Assembly (NCBI RefSeq): GCF_023091865.1
Contig: NZ_JAHXDI010000001.1
Coordinates: forward strand, 1,240,001-1,304,000
Origin: Chromohalobacter moromii
Lineage (GTDB): Bacteria; Pseudomonadota; Gammaproteobacteria; Pseudomonadales; Halomonadaceae
Reading direction: 5' to 3'
DNA: 64,000 nucleotides
Shown: positions 35,447-44,250 of the stretch, in pieces
How the letters are laid out: the number at the start of each line of letters is the position of its first letter
How positions within the stretch are numbered: the first letter of the stretch is position 1
Notes under the pieces: generated by a model
Databases searched by the model: none
The model's input: the letters and a program-made list of their open reading frames with translations, nothing else
Told to the model about the DNA's origin: nothing
Position numbers and translations under genes: made by a program

Positions 35447-35533
35447 GTTATGTTGTAACACTGATAGTGTTGGCCCTTTTTGGGGCGGGGAATAAACTTA
35501 CTTGTAATATTTGTTATTAGGGGCTTGTCTAAG

Positions 35534-38218
35534 GTGAAGGTAATACTGCATATAGGATATCCTAAATCTGCATCAACGTCACTCCAGAACACCTTGGCGA
35601 GTTCAAGAGCCTTCCTGAGAAGCAATGGTATACTCTATCCAGAGTCGTTAATAGGGGGAAACGCAACCAAGCACGAAGAAATTTTGCGGTATCTTCGTTT
35701 GAATAAAGTTGAGAAGTTGGTGAGATTGCTTAAGCATGAGGTTAAGTGCTTTGGTGATCTTCATACTATCGTGCTTTCGACAGAGTCTATTATTAATCAC
35801 CTTGATAGCATTGATGCTTCTTGTTGGCGACGGTTTTTTGAAAGCTTAAAGCAGTTGGGATCGCTAGAATTACTGGTGGTCCGTCGAGACTCAAATAGTT
35901 TCTTGAGGTCTTATTATAAGCAAGCTGTGATAAACCCATCATCACCGCTGGTGAGCTTTTATTCCACAAAGCTTACCCTTGAAGAATTTTCGGCTTTGCC
36001 TGAAATAAAGCGTCTGCTGGATTTCCAAGGAATGGTGAGTAAAGTAAAAGATCTTGCAGGCTCTAGTGCGAAAGTTTTCGAATATAGAGATGGCGTTGTT
36101 TGTGAAATTGTTAGTTGGTTAGTAAAAGATGTACGCTTCATAGAGGAGGAAGACTCTAGTAATGTTAGTCTCCTTGCTGAAGAAGTAGAAATTATTCGGC
36201 AGTTGAATGGAGTGGTGGTGTCAGAAGATGAGCGTAATGCTTGGTTTCGCTTGCTAAGCTACTGCTCTCCTTTTGGCAGTCGTACTGCGCTGACCTTAGC
36301 TGGCCGCTCCGAAGATGCAGTTATTATGGATCTAGAGAGCGATTGGCTTTTACATATTCAACCAAGTCTAAACAAAAACCTCGGCGTTGACGATGATAAG
36401 ATGTTATCGATAGCCAATAAAGCCTATCAGTGGTTGCGTGCTTTTAAAAGATTCAACCTCACTGATAAAAGTTTGCGTGAAGAAGATATGATGTTTACGA
36501 CCTTGAGGCCCAGCACCTTTGCGAGCCTTGAAGGATGTGTTTCAAGGAAAATCGATAATTCTATAAAGGATTCTTCCAATATACAGCTAGGAAGGGGGCT
36601 GTTTTGCTCGAAGCAACTTGAGTTATCTCCCTTTGAATCAGTGAATTTTTCAAGCTGGAGTGACTGGGAACAGGATCCACTCAATAACCGTAGTTGGCAG
36701 TGGCGCTTGAATTGGCTCTCGTTTTTGTCATATTTACAGGCGTACCACAATGCTTCACGCGATAATGAAGTGTTAAGCTTTGCTAGTGACGCCATTCAGT
36801 CTTGGCTGGATACTTATCTAGAGACAGATACGAGTTATCCCTTCGAGTTCATTTGGCATGATCACGCCACTGCGCTGCGCGCTGAGCAGTTGGTATTGTT
36901 TGCTTATTATTGTTATAGGTATGCACCAGAATGGGTCGAGCAGCATTCCGACTTTTTAGAATACTTGCAAAGAGCGCTGATGGTGCATGGGGAATGGCTC
37001 TCCAAAGATAGTTTCTATTCTGAGCATACTAACCATGGCTTGGAACAGGCACGAGTACTTTTACTGTTAGGGACAGTGTTTGAAGGTGTCCAGGCCCACG
37101 AATGGCAAGAACTTGCCATCAGCCGAATCTCTAGTGAGTTAGATTTTGCTTTTACGAGTGAGGGTGTTCATGTTGAGAACAGCCCAGCCTACCATGTTTT
37201 TGTTTTTAAGGTATTCTTGGGTATCATTAAAGACTATCCGGTAGAGGTGTTAGGTGATCTTGCGAAGCAATTTAATCAATTCTCCGCGAAAGCACTAAAT
37301 TTTATAACTCATATTCTTCGCCCAGATGGAAAGCTGCCTCCTATCGGTGATACTGAACAATTACCTACCACTGACGCCTATCGCGAAATGCTAGGTGACA
37401 CGAAGGAGTATCAATATTTTTTATACGCTTTAACCCAGGGCAAGCAGGGGGTGGCGCCCCCCGTGCTGAACCGTGTTTACCCCCAGACTGGCTATGCAAT
37501 ATTGCGTGATCAATGGTCTGTTAAAGAGCAATACCATAAGGCTTTTCATCTTGTTGCTAAAGTTGGCTGTTCCAGCCGATATCATCACCAGCAGGATGAA
37601 GGTCATATCAGTATATACGCTGGGGGAGAAGATTGGCTGATTGATTCAGGTTTGTATAATTATATAAACAAAGATCCAGTGCGCAAATATATGCGAAGTC
37701 GGCTAGCTCATAATGTCCCAATGATCTCTCATGCAAGCTATGATAAAGAGTTCGAGCATCGACTTAATGCTTGGGAAGTTACACATTATGATGACAATCC
37801 ACCCAAACCCTATGTATGTATGAGAATAGGTGTGATGGCCCCGGTGTTACATGAGCGCCGAGTAGACTTTGACTCATTTGCGAAGTTAGTAAAAGTAAGC
37901 GATAATTTTGAAGGCAATGATGAGAAGTTGCGTAATGTTACCTTGCAGTGGCATTTTCCTAAAGATAAAAAAATTATAGTTGAAGATGGGCGGGTGCAGG
38001 TAGTCAGTCCCGTAGGTAATCGATTGTATATTGAGTTCGAAGGGGCCGTGCCGGATAATATCTCAGTTGTTAAAGGAGTAAAAGGAGAGCGAGTTTTTAG
38101 TTGTTTTTCATATAAAGCGAATACATTCGAGCCTAGTCAGTCCTTGCGAGTCCTTTTTAAAGAACGTGCCGTATTGAAAGTCGCTACTGTTTTTGAATTT
38201 GAGTTGGGTGAGCCTTGA
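35534..38218 (+). CDS. Fusion of a sulfotransferase-like domain with a heparinase II/III-like lyase
   Basis: Predicted 894-residue protein. The N-terminal 230 residues look like a PAPS sulfotransferase: the loop LHIGYPKSASTSLQNTLA, the motif FLRSNGILYPES and VVRRDSNSFLRSYYKQAV. From about 390 it resembles an alginate/heparin lyase: LNWLSFLSYLQAY, EHTNHGLEQARVLLLLG, then YHHQQDEGHISIYAGG and SRLAHNVPMISH (heparinase II/III core, about 680-740). No signal peptide is visible. The start is uncertain; GTG at 35534 puts the loop at the usual distance, TTG at 35480 is the longest option. The two halves suggest sulfation and cleavage of the same uronic-acid polymer, which is inference. Confidence 0.82.
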   Translation: MKVILHIGYPKSASTSLQNTLASSRAFLRSNGILYPESLIGGNATKHEEILRYLRLNKVEKLVRLLKHEVKCFGDLHTIVLSTESIINHLDSIDASCWRRFFESLKQLGSLELLVVRRDSNSFLRSYYKQAVINPSSPLVSFYSTKLTLEEFSALPEIKRLLDFQGMVSKVKDLAGSSAKVFEYRDGVVCEIVSWLVKDVRFIEEEDSSNVSLLAEEVEIIRQLNGVVVSEDERNAWFRLLSYCSPFGSRTALTLAGRSEDAVIMDLESDWLLHIQPSLNKNLGVDDDKMLSIANKAYQWLRAFKRFNLTDKSLREEDMMFTTLRPSTFASLEGCVSRKIDNSIKDSSNIQLGRGLFCSKQLELSPFESVNFSSWSDWEQDPLNNRSWQWRLNWLSFLSYLQAYHNASRDNEVLSFASDAIQSWLDTYLETDTSYPFEFIWHDHATALRAEQLVLFAYYCYRYAPEWVEQHSDFLEYLQRALMVHGEWLSKDSFYSEHTNHGLEQARVLLLLGTVFEGVQAHEWQELAISRISSELDFAFTSEGVHVENSPAYHVFVFKVFLGIIKDYPVEVLGDLAKQFNQFSAKALNFITHILRPDGKLPPIGDTEQLPTTDAYREMLGDTKEYQYFLYALTQGKQGVAPPVLNRVYPQTGYAILRDQWSVKEQYHKAFHLVAKVGCSSRYHHQQDEGHISIYAGGEDWLIDSGLYNYINKDPVRKYMRSRLAHNVPMISHASYDKEFEHRLNAWEVTHYDDNPPKPYVCMRIGVMAPVLHERRVDFDSFAKLVKVSDNFEGNDEKLRNVTLQWHFPKDKKIIVEDGRVQVVSPVGNRLYIEFEGAVPDNISVVKGVKGERVFSCFSYKANTFEPSQSLRVLFKERAVLKVATVFEFELGEP

Positions 38219-38353
38219 GTTTGCATAGGATGCTTTTGGTTTTTATAATTGTCGTTTAAATTATTGATCATGGCAAGCCGTCTTTTGAGTTATATAGAAT
38301 TTTTATTAATAGCTGTGTGGCGAAGTGTAAACAATATTTAACCTTTCTAGAGG

Positions 38354-40132
38354 GTGGTGGTTTTGGCTTTATATAAAGGTGCACTGATAACAACAGTGCT
38401 GACTGTTTTGCGATGGTCTCTTTCTATTGGCAATAAGTTTTTTCGTGTGGTGCCGGCAGAGACTATTTTGGTTATTGTTGCCACGCTAGTTTCGCAAGTC
38501 ACGATATTGCTTGCATTTCTTTTGCCATTAAAGATATTGATTTTGTTGGGATCTACTGGAGTTCCTAGGTATTTCCCCTCATTTTTTGAAGGCATTGGTC
38601 ATGATCTTTTGGTGGTGCTATTAAGCTTTGCGGCCATTGTTTTTTATTTTATTTATCATCTGGCGGAAAAGGTTGTTGCGCTGAGTGCTGATCGAGGTTC
38701 CAAGGTATTGTTAGAAAGGAACCAGAAAATTGCTCTGTTTGATAATCAAGAAGAGGTGGCGAGCCGCGGATATCAGAGGTATTCCCGTAGCCTGGCGGGA
38801 AGTGTTTTCTTGTTGCTGGTTGCCTTAGCGCTTATTTGGCTATATCCCGAACTGCTAGCGGTGCTAGTGGGGTTTAGCGTAATGGTCTTTCTCTTTTTTG
38901 CCGTGACTTATGAAAATAATGAGGGTATGAAAGGCAGTTTGGACGATGCGCCTGGCCGTGTCGTCAATACCGCTACTGGTATGGGGTTTCTGTTGACCTT
39001 CGGCTTTATGGTGGCCCAGTTTCTGATGGGGGAACCGCCTAGCCTTTTAGTAGCTATTATCTCCTTGATACTTATGCGTCAGGGTTTTTCCCGACTTACT
39101 GCATTGGTCAATGATCTGAAGGGCCTTTATACGCAGCGCTTCAAACTCAATGCTTTATTTTTTCATGGGCACGTACTGATCAATGAGTCCAAAAGGCATG
39201 AAAACAATTTCTGGTCGTTGCTGGATTCTTCGCAGCGAGAGCAATGGCTTGTTGATATTTTGAAAAGCGTGGTGGTACAGCCTATCTCTAAACTTGACAT
39301 AGAGTGGTGGCAGTTGGGCGGGCAAGATATTGCTTGCTTGCGAGTTTGTGGCTTTGATGATGGAATGTCCAAAATTTCCGACCATATGATAAAGGTTTTT
39401 AATACTAATCGTAAGTCATTGGCCAAGCATGAAGCGACTCTCCTTTCCGTAGCCACTGGGTTGCCTGCTTTGTCGTTAACTTATGTTGATGAGGTGGGGG
39501 GGTTGCATTGCCATGTTTTTGAGTGGGAGCCAGTGAAGAAAATTCCAAAAAAGCAGTTGAATGTGGCCAAGCAGAAAATGGTTGAGAAGCTCCTTTCTGT
39601 TGAGCCAGCGCAGACTTTGGTTTCACAGTTTAAGCGCTCTCGCCCACCGATCTGGCAGCGTGTCGATTCCAGTCTTATAGCCCGGCTTCTCACTGTAGCG
39701 GAAATGTTGAGTCCCAAGCATGTGAGGAACGTAGAGCGATTTGGCGAGAAATTACCTTTGATCATGAACCGTCTTAGGGAGCTTCCTCTGACAATTATAA
39801 ACCCTGAGTTTGGGCCTGAAACGTTTCTGGAGACTGAAGAGAAAGGTGAGCTGGTTCTAGCACATTGGGGGCGTTGGTCATTAGAGCCTGTTGGTGCAAA
39901 CTGGCCCGTAGAGCCTAAACTGATCGAGAATATCGCCGTTGCTTTGGAGAGTGCGAAAACCCAACGAGTTGCGTTACATGATGTTGGCGAAAAAGATCTC
40001 TGCCTCTCTGCCTTGGTTTTTTCTCTAGAGCGATTTTATGCCCGCCAAGCATACGTTTCAGCGATCAAAATGATTCCCCGCATTTTGTCGTATTTCGCGA
40101 TGGCAAGAAAGGAAAACCAAGGTAAGGTATGA
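38354..40132 (+). CDS. Membrane protein with ABC-exporter-like helices and a kinase-like C-terminal domain
   Basis: Predicted 592-residue protein. Residues 1-260 have about six hydrophobic helices and the segment FLLPLKILILLGSTGVPRYF, reminiscent of ABC exporter membrane domains, but there is no Walker motif or signature, so no ATPase domain. Residues 300-590 look soluble and weakly resemble an aminoglycoside-phosphotransferase fold: LPALSLTYVDEVGGLHCHVF, then NPEFGPETFLETEEKG and HWGRWSLEPVG. Both assignments are tentative. The GTG at 38354 is followed by a second GTG. Its place between heparinase-like and GT genes suggests export or modification of the polymer. Confidence 0.6.
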   Translation: MVVLALYKGALITTVLTVLRWSLSIGNKFFRVVPAETILVIVATLVSQVTILLAFLLPLKILILLGSTGVPRYFPSFFEGIGHDLLVVLLSFAAIVFYFIYHLAEKVVALSADRGSKVLLERNQKIALFDNQEEVASRGYQRYSRSLAGSVFLLLVALALIWLYPELLAVLVGFSVMVFLFFAVTYENNEGMKGSLDDAPGRVVNTATGMGFLLTFGFMVAQFLMGEPPSLLVAIISLILMRQGFSRLTALVNDLKGLYTQRFKLNALFFHGHVLINESKRHENNFWSLLDSSQREQWLVDILKSVVVQPISKLDIEWWQLGGQDIACLRVCGFDDGMSKISDHMIKVFNTNRKSLAKHEATLLSVATGLPALSLTYVDEVGGLHCHVFEWEPVKKIPKKQLNVAKQKMVEKLLSVEPAQTLVSQFKRSRPPIWQRVDSSLIARLLTVAEMLSPKHVRNVERFGEKLPLIMNRLRELPLTIINPEFGPETFLETEEKGELVLAHWGRWSLEPVGANWPVEPKLIENIAVALESAKTQRVALHDVGEKDLCLSALVFSLERFYARQAYVSAIKMIPRILSYFAMARKENQGKV

Positions 40133-40135
40133 GTA

Positions 40136-41419
40136 TTGGGTGAATATGAGGAGTGTGGTTTGTATATTGTTTCCATGATTGTCTGGAACGAATTTCTCAA
40201 TGATGCGCGAGTGACCAAAGAGGCTGAAACACTTCAGGAACAAGGGCACCAAGTAATCGTTCATGCACTCCACACCCCAGGGCGTACGCAAGAGACGGAA
40301 GCCCTAGAATCAGGGGTGAAAGTAGTACGTGTCGCGCGTAGTCCATTTTGGCGGTTACGAAAAGGGAAGGCTCAACAAGCCACGTCAAAAACCGCTAGCA
40401 AGGCCCAGCCCAAGGGACCGCTGCCTTCCATGCGGCCTCATCGGCAGTTGCTTCGTTTGATGGCGCGGTTATGGACTCATGCGCAGTTGGTGTATCAGCT
40501 CGTCAAATCTCGCCCGGATGTTGTGCACGCTCATGATGTGAACGTATTGCCTACGGCGTGGCTGGCCGCAACGCTGACGCGTGCTCCTCTGGTCTACGAT
40601 GCCCATGAAATAAGTACCGACCGGGAGGGCTATGCGGCTTTCAAGGGCCTTGTCGCCTGGTTTGAAAGGCGTATCATGCCCCGCGCTGCTGGAACGATCA
40701 CGACGACGGACGCTCGTGCCAAGTTCTTCGCGCGCGCCTATGGCGTCGAGAGGCCCGTGGTGTTACAGAACCGGCCGCGCTTGACCGTCGTGGCACGCAA
40801 TGACCGTATACGAGAAGAACTCGGCTTGACTCAGCCTTGGCCCATCGTGCTGTACCAGGGTGGCATTCAGCAGGGGAGAGGGCTGCCCAGGTTGGTCGAG
40901 GCTGCCGCCAGCGTGCCTGATGCTTACTTCGTTTTCATCGGGGGCGGGCGTCAGGAGCGGGAGCTGTACGAGCTGCGTGAGAAGCTGGGGCTTGAGGATC
41001 GGGTTCATTTCATCCCCACGGTGGCGTTGAGTGAGCTTCCGCACTACACGGCGTCGGCCGATATCGGAGTGCAGCCCATCGAGAATACGTGCCTGAACCA
41101 TTTCACCACGGATTCCAACAAGCTGCTCGAGTATGTGATTGCCGGGTTGCCCGTTGTCGCTTCTGATATGCCCGAGATTCGTAAGGTCGTCAGGCAGCAC
41201 GAGCTGGGCCTGCTCATCGAGCCAGGCAATACGAAAGCCTTGGCTGAGGCCATTCAGGCACTTGTGAATGATCCAGCGAAGCGAGCCACGTACGCGGGGA
41301 ATGCGCGTGAAGCCGCGCAGACGTTGAACTGGGAAGATCAAGAGCATTTGTTGGTATCGCTTTATCGCAAGATTTTCGACCAGCAAAGAAACAGAAGCGC
41401 GAAGAAGGATACCGCTTGA
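40136..41419 (+). CDS. GT4-family glycosyltransferase
   Basis: Predicted 427-residue cytosolic glycosyltransferase. The N-terminal GT-B domain includes SMIVWNEFLNDARVTKEAET and PDVVHAHDVNVLPTAWLAA. The C-terminal nucleotide-sugar domain has VLYQGGIQQGRGLPRLVEA and a late region NKLLEYVIAGLPVVASDMPE in place of the usual EX7E. The likely start is the TTG at 40136 with AAGG upstream. GC content rises again from here. Its stop overlaps the next gene, so the two are coupled. Confidence 0.87.
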   Translation: MGEYEECGLYIVSMIVWNEFLNDARVTKEAETLQEQGHQVIVHALHTPGRTQETEALESGVKVVRVARSPFWRLRKGKAQQATSKTASKAQPKGPLPSMRPHRQLLRLMARLWTHAQLVYQLVKSRPDVVHAHDVNVLPTAWLAATLTRAPLVYDAHEISTDREGYAAFKGLVAWFERRIMPRAAGTITTTDARAKFFARAYGVERPVVLQNRPRLTVVARNDRIREELGLTQPWPIVLYQGGIQQGRGLPRLVEAAASVPDAYFVFIGGGRQERELYELREKLGLEDRVHFIPTVALSELPHYTASADIGVQPIENTCLNHFTTDSNKLLEYVIAGLPVVASDMPEIRKVVRQHELGLLIEPGNTKALAEAIQALVNDPAKRATYAGNAREAAQTLNWEDQEHLLVSLYRKIFDQQRNRSAKKDTA

Positions 41420-42633
41420 AAGTTCTGTTATTGACGTTTTACTTCCCCCCAGACTTGGGCGCAGGGGCGTTTCGAAGCCGAGCCTTGGTCGATGCCCTGA
41501 TGGAGCGCCTGTCACCGGAGGATGAAGTAGAGGTCATTACCACGGCGCCCAACCGCTACGCCCAATACGATAGCGCCGCTCCTGAGGTCGAAACCTTCGA
41601 TCAGGGGCGGCTCACCGTGCGGCGTGTCGATTTGCCCAGTCACCAAAGCGGCATGCTGGATCAGTCGAGAGCCTTCCTCGCTTACGCATGGCAGGTGGCG
41701 CGGCTGACACGCGGGAAGCATTACGATCTGGTGATCGCGACGTCATCGCGATTGATGACCGGGGTGTTGGGGCGCTTTGTGGCCGGTCGCGCGTCGACGC
41801 GTCTGTACCTGGATATACGCGATATCTTCGTGGAGAACCTGCCTTTCCTTCTGCCCAAGGGCACCCAACGCTTGGGCATCGGTTTCTTCAGCGCCCTGGA
41901 ACGTTGGGCGGTTCGCTACGCGGCCAAGGTCAATCTGGTCTCGCCGGGATTCGGGAGCTATTTCGAACATCGGTTTCCCGATCAGGTATTCACCTGGCAT
42001 ACCAACGGGGTGGACCCGCTCTTTGCCGATGCGGCCTTGCAAGATGCCGAGCATCCGCAGCCGGCAACCGCTGATGTCGAAAATACGCCCGGTTCGGCAG
42101 CCTCACGTTTGCGCGTGCTCTATGCGGGCAATATTGGCCAGTGCCAGGGGATCGACCGCATCCTGCCGACGTTGGCTAAGCACCTCGAGGGGCGTGTCGA
42201 TTTTCTGTTGATTGGAGACGGTGGGCGCCGTGAAGCGCTGGAAGCTGCCTTGAAGGTGCAAGGCGTTTCCAACGTGGAAATACGCGCGCCGATTGCCCGG
42301 GATCAACTCATCGAACAATACCGGCAAGCGGACGTGTTGTTTCTGCACCTGAATGATATGTTCTGCTTCTCGCGGGTCATCCCTTCCAAGCTGTTCGAGT
42401 ATGCCGCGATGGGCAAGCCGATCTGGGCGGGCGTGCGAGCCTTCCCGGCCGAGTTCTGCCAAGAGCATATCGCCAACACCTCTGTGTTTGAGCCCTGCGA
42501 TGCCGAATCCGCACTGGAGGCTTTCGAGACACTGGCGATGGCGCCGCAGCCGAGGCAAGCGTTCGTCGAGCGTTTCCACCGGGATAGGATCATGAGGGAA
42601 ATGGCCGACGATGCACTCGCGTTGATTCGCTGA
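41416..42633 (+). CDS. GT4-family glycosyltransferase
   Basis: Predicted 405-residue GT-B glycosyltransferase, with TFYFPPDLGAGAFRSRALVD at the N-terminus (WcaI/GT4-like) and YDLVIATSSRLMTGVLGRFV. The C-terminal half shows LYAGNIGQCQGIDRILPTLA and SKLFEYAAMGKPIWAGVRAF. The start TTG at 41416 overlaps the preceding stop by four bases. It is followed, after 78 bases, by the initiating glycosylphosphotransferase. The acceptor and sugar cannot be told. Confidence 0.87.
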   Translation: MKVLLLTFYFPPDLGAGAFRSRALVDALMERLSPEDEVEVITTAPNRYAQYDSAAPEVETFDQGRLTVRRVDLPSHQSGMLDQSRAFLAYAWQVARLTRGKHYDLVIATSSRLMTGVLGRFVAGRASTRLYLDIRDIFVENLPFLLPKGTQRLGIGFFSALERWAVRYAAKVNLVSPGFGSYFEHRFPDQVFTWHTNGVDPLFADAALQDAEHPQPATADVENTPGSAASRLRVLYAGNIGQCQGIDRILPTLAKHLEGRVDFLLIGDGGRREALEAALKVQGVSNVEIRAPIARDQLIEQYRQADVLFLHLNDMFCFSRVIPSKLFEYAAMGKPIWAGVRAFPAEFCQEHIANTSVFEPCDAESALEAFETLAMAPQPRQAFVERFHRDRIMREMADDALALIR

Positions 42634-42711
42634 GTGAATATGGTTGAATGTCGGCCTCGTTTCAGTGTCCTCGCATGGCTCCTATAAACCGGTTTGGATT
42701 GTTTTGACTAA

Positions 42712-44100
42712 ATGAGCAAGTCACCTCGCAAGAAGGTCATTACTGAGCGTTTTCCGGCGCAGGTCTTCGTTCCGATGATTGATGCTGGCGCCGTGCTCTT
42801 TGCCGGTTTCCTGGCCTATTGCATACGCTTCGGCTCCACGGATGTGCATGACCGCTTCTTGCTAGGCATGCTGATCATCGCGATCTTCGTGGTGATGGCG
42901 AATTTCATCGATGGCGCCTATGTGCGCTGGCGCACGACACGCCTTTCCAACATTCTGTTTCGCTTGCTCTGCATTTGGGCAATCGTCGCTCTGTTGGCGA
43001 CCTCGATCATCTACCTGGCCGAGGCCTCCGTTCGGTATTCGCGCTTGTGGCTGGGGATGACCCTGCTGTTCTCGTTTGCCATGGCGGCGGGCTTTCGGAT
43101 CCTGGTGATGCTGTCGCTGAAACGGGCGCGGGCGCTGGGCAAGAACTTGCGCGGCGTGTTCCTCGTGGGGCCGCAAGAGAACCTACTCAATGTCGCGCAC
43201 GGCATGCGCCGGTCGCCGGGCGAGGGGTTTGCCATTGCCGGCGTGCAGCGCGTGAACGCGATACCGGATGAGGCTTTCCTCGAGACCCTGGCACGCCGGG
43301 TGGAGGCTTCCGACGCGCGTGAAGTGTGGCTATGCCTACCGCTGGAGATGGGCGGCACCGTGCAAGACATCATGTTCGCATTGCGCCACCAGACCGCCGA
43401 AGTGCGTTTCCTGCCGGAATTTCAGGATCTGAAGCTGCTCAACCATCGCATCAGCGAGGTGGCGGGTCGCTTCTCCATCGACCTGAGCGTCACGCCCATG
43501 ACCGAAACGGCGCGCTTTCTCAAGCGCGTCGAGGATGTGGTGCTGGGCACGCTGTTCTTGCTCATTTCCCTGCCCATCGGGGCTGTCATCGCGATTATTC
43601 TGAAATACGAATCGCGTGGGCCGATTGTGTTCAAGCAGTACCGTACCGGCGTGAACGGGCAGCACTTCAAGGTCTACAAGTTCCGTTCGATGGAAGTGCA
43701 TGACGAGCCCACCGGTCAGATCACCCAGGCGCAGCGGGGCGATCCGCGCGTGACGCCTTTCGGGGCGTTTCTGCGGCGTACCTCGCTGGATGAATTGCCG
43801 CAGTTCTATAACGTGCTGCAAGGGCGGATGTCGATCGTCGGCCCTCGGCCGCACGCCCTGAAGCACAACGACCACTACAAGGAGCTGGTCGAGTCGTACA
43901 TGAAGCGCCACAAGGTCAAGCCGGGCATCACCGGATGGGCGCAAGTGAATGGCTTTCGCGGCGGGACGGACACCATCGAGAAAATGGAAAAGCGGGTCGA
44001 GCACGACTTGTGGTACATCGACAACTGGTCGCTTTGGCTCGATCTGCGCATCATCGGTTTGACGATCCTGCATGGCTTCATACACAAGAATGCGTATTGA
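42712..44100 (+). CDS. Undecaprenyl-phosphate hexose-1-phosphate transferase (WcaJ-like)
   Basis: Predicted 462-residue inner-membrane enzyme that starts repeat-unit synthesis by moving a hexose-phosphate to undecaprenyl phosphate. It has four N-terminal helices (about 15-120), a CoA-binding-like central domain, a fifth hydrophobic segment (about 275-295) and the catalytic core with FKQYRTGVNGQHFKVYKFRS, RTSLDELPQFYNVLQGRMS and VKPGITGWAQVNGFRGGT. This matches WcaJ/TIGR03023-type enzymes in layout and length. A second enzyme of the superfamily is at 57044, so two polymers are probably made. A strong terminator follows. Confidence 0.94.
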   Translation: MSKSPRKKVITERFPAQVFVPMIDAGAVLFAGFLAYCIRFGSTDVHDRFLLGMLIIAIFVVMANFIDGAYVRWRTTRLSNILFRLLCIWAIVALLATSIIYLAEASVRYSRLWLGMTLLFSFAMAAGFRILVMLSLKRARALGKNLRGVFLVGPQENLLNVAHGMRRSPGEGFAIAGVQRVNAIPDEAFLETLARRVEASDAREVWLCLPLEMGGTVQDIMFALRHQTAEVRFLPEFQDLKLLNHRISEVAGRFSIDLSVTPMTETARFLKRVEDVVLGTLFLLISLPIGAVIAIILKYESRGPIVFKQYRTGVNGQHFKVYKFRSMEVHDEPTGQITQAQRGDPRVTPFGAFLRRTSLDELPQFYNVLQGRMSIVGPRPHALKHNDHYKELVESYMKRHKVKPGITGWAQVNGFRGGTDTIEKMEKRVEHDLWYIDNWSLWLDLRIIGLTILHGFIHKNAY

Positions 44101-44147
44101 CGCATCGTGTGGCATGCAGGCTGACGGGCACATTGGTATATTCACGG

Positions 44148-44173
44148 GCCGCTGATGGTATCAGCGGCTTTTT
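44148..44173 (+). terminator. Intrinsic terminator after the glycosylphosphotransferase gene
   Basis: GCCGCTGA (44148-44155), a TGGTA loop, TCAGCGGC (44161-44168) and five T residues. It falls between the glycosylphosphotransferase and the polymerase gene, where an RfaH-modified polymerase might read through. An in-frame ATG at 44155 lies inside this stem and is therefore an unlikely start for the next gene. Confidence 0.8.
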
Positions 44174-44250
44174 CATGGAAAGGCCGCGTGGCGTCACCAT
44201 GTCATTGCATGGCGCACCACGGGGCTGGAACGGCTGTTTTTGGGGGTGGA

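Noticed and set aside
44155-44250. Longer N-terminus for the polymerase gene starting at 44155
   Set aside because: This ATG is inside a terminator stem; the ATG at 44251 has a good ribosome site and a normal N-terminus.
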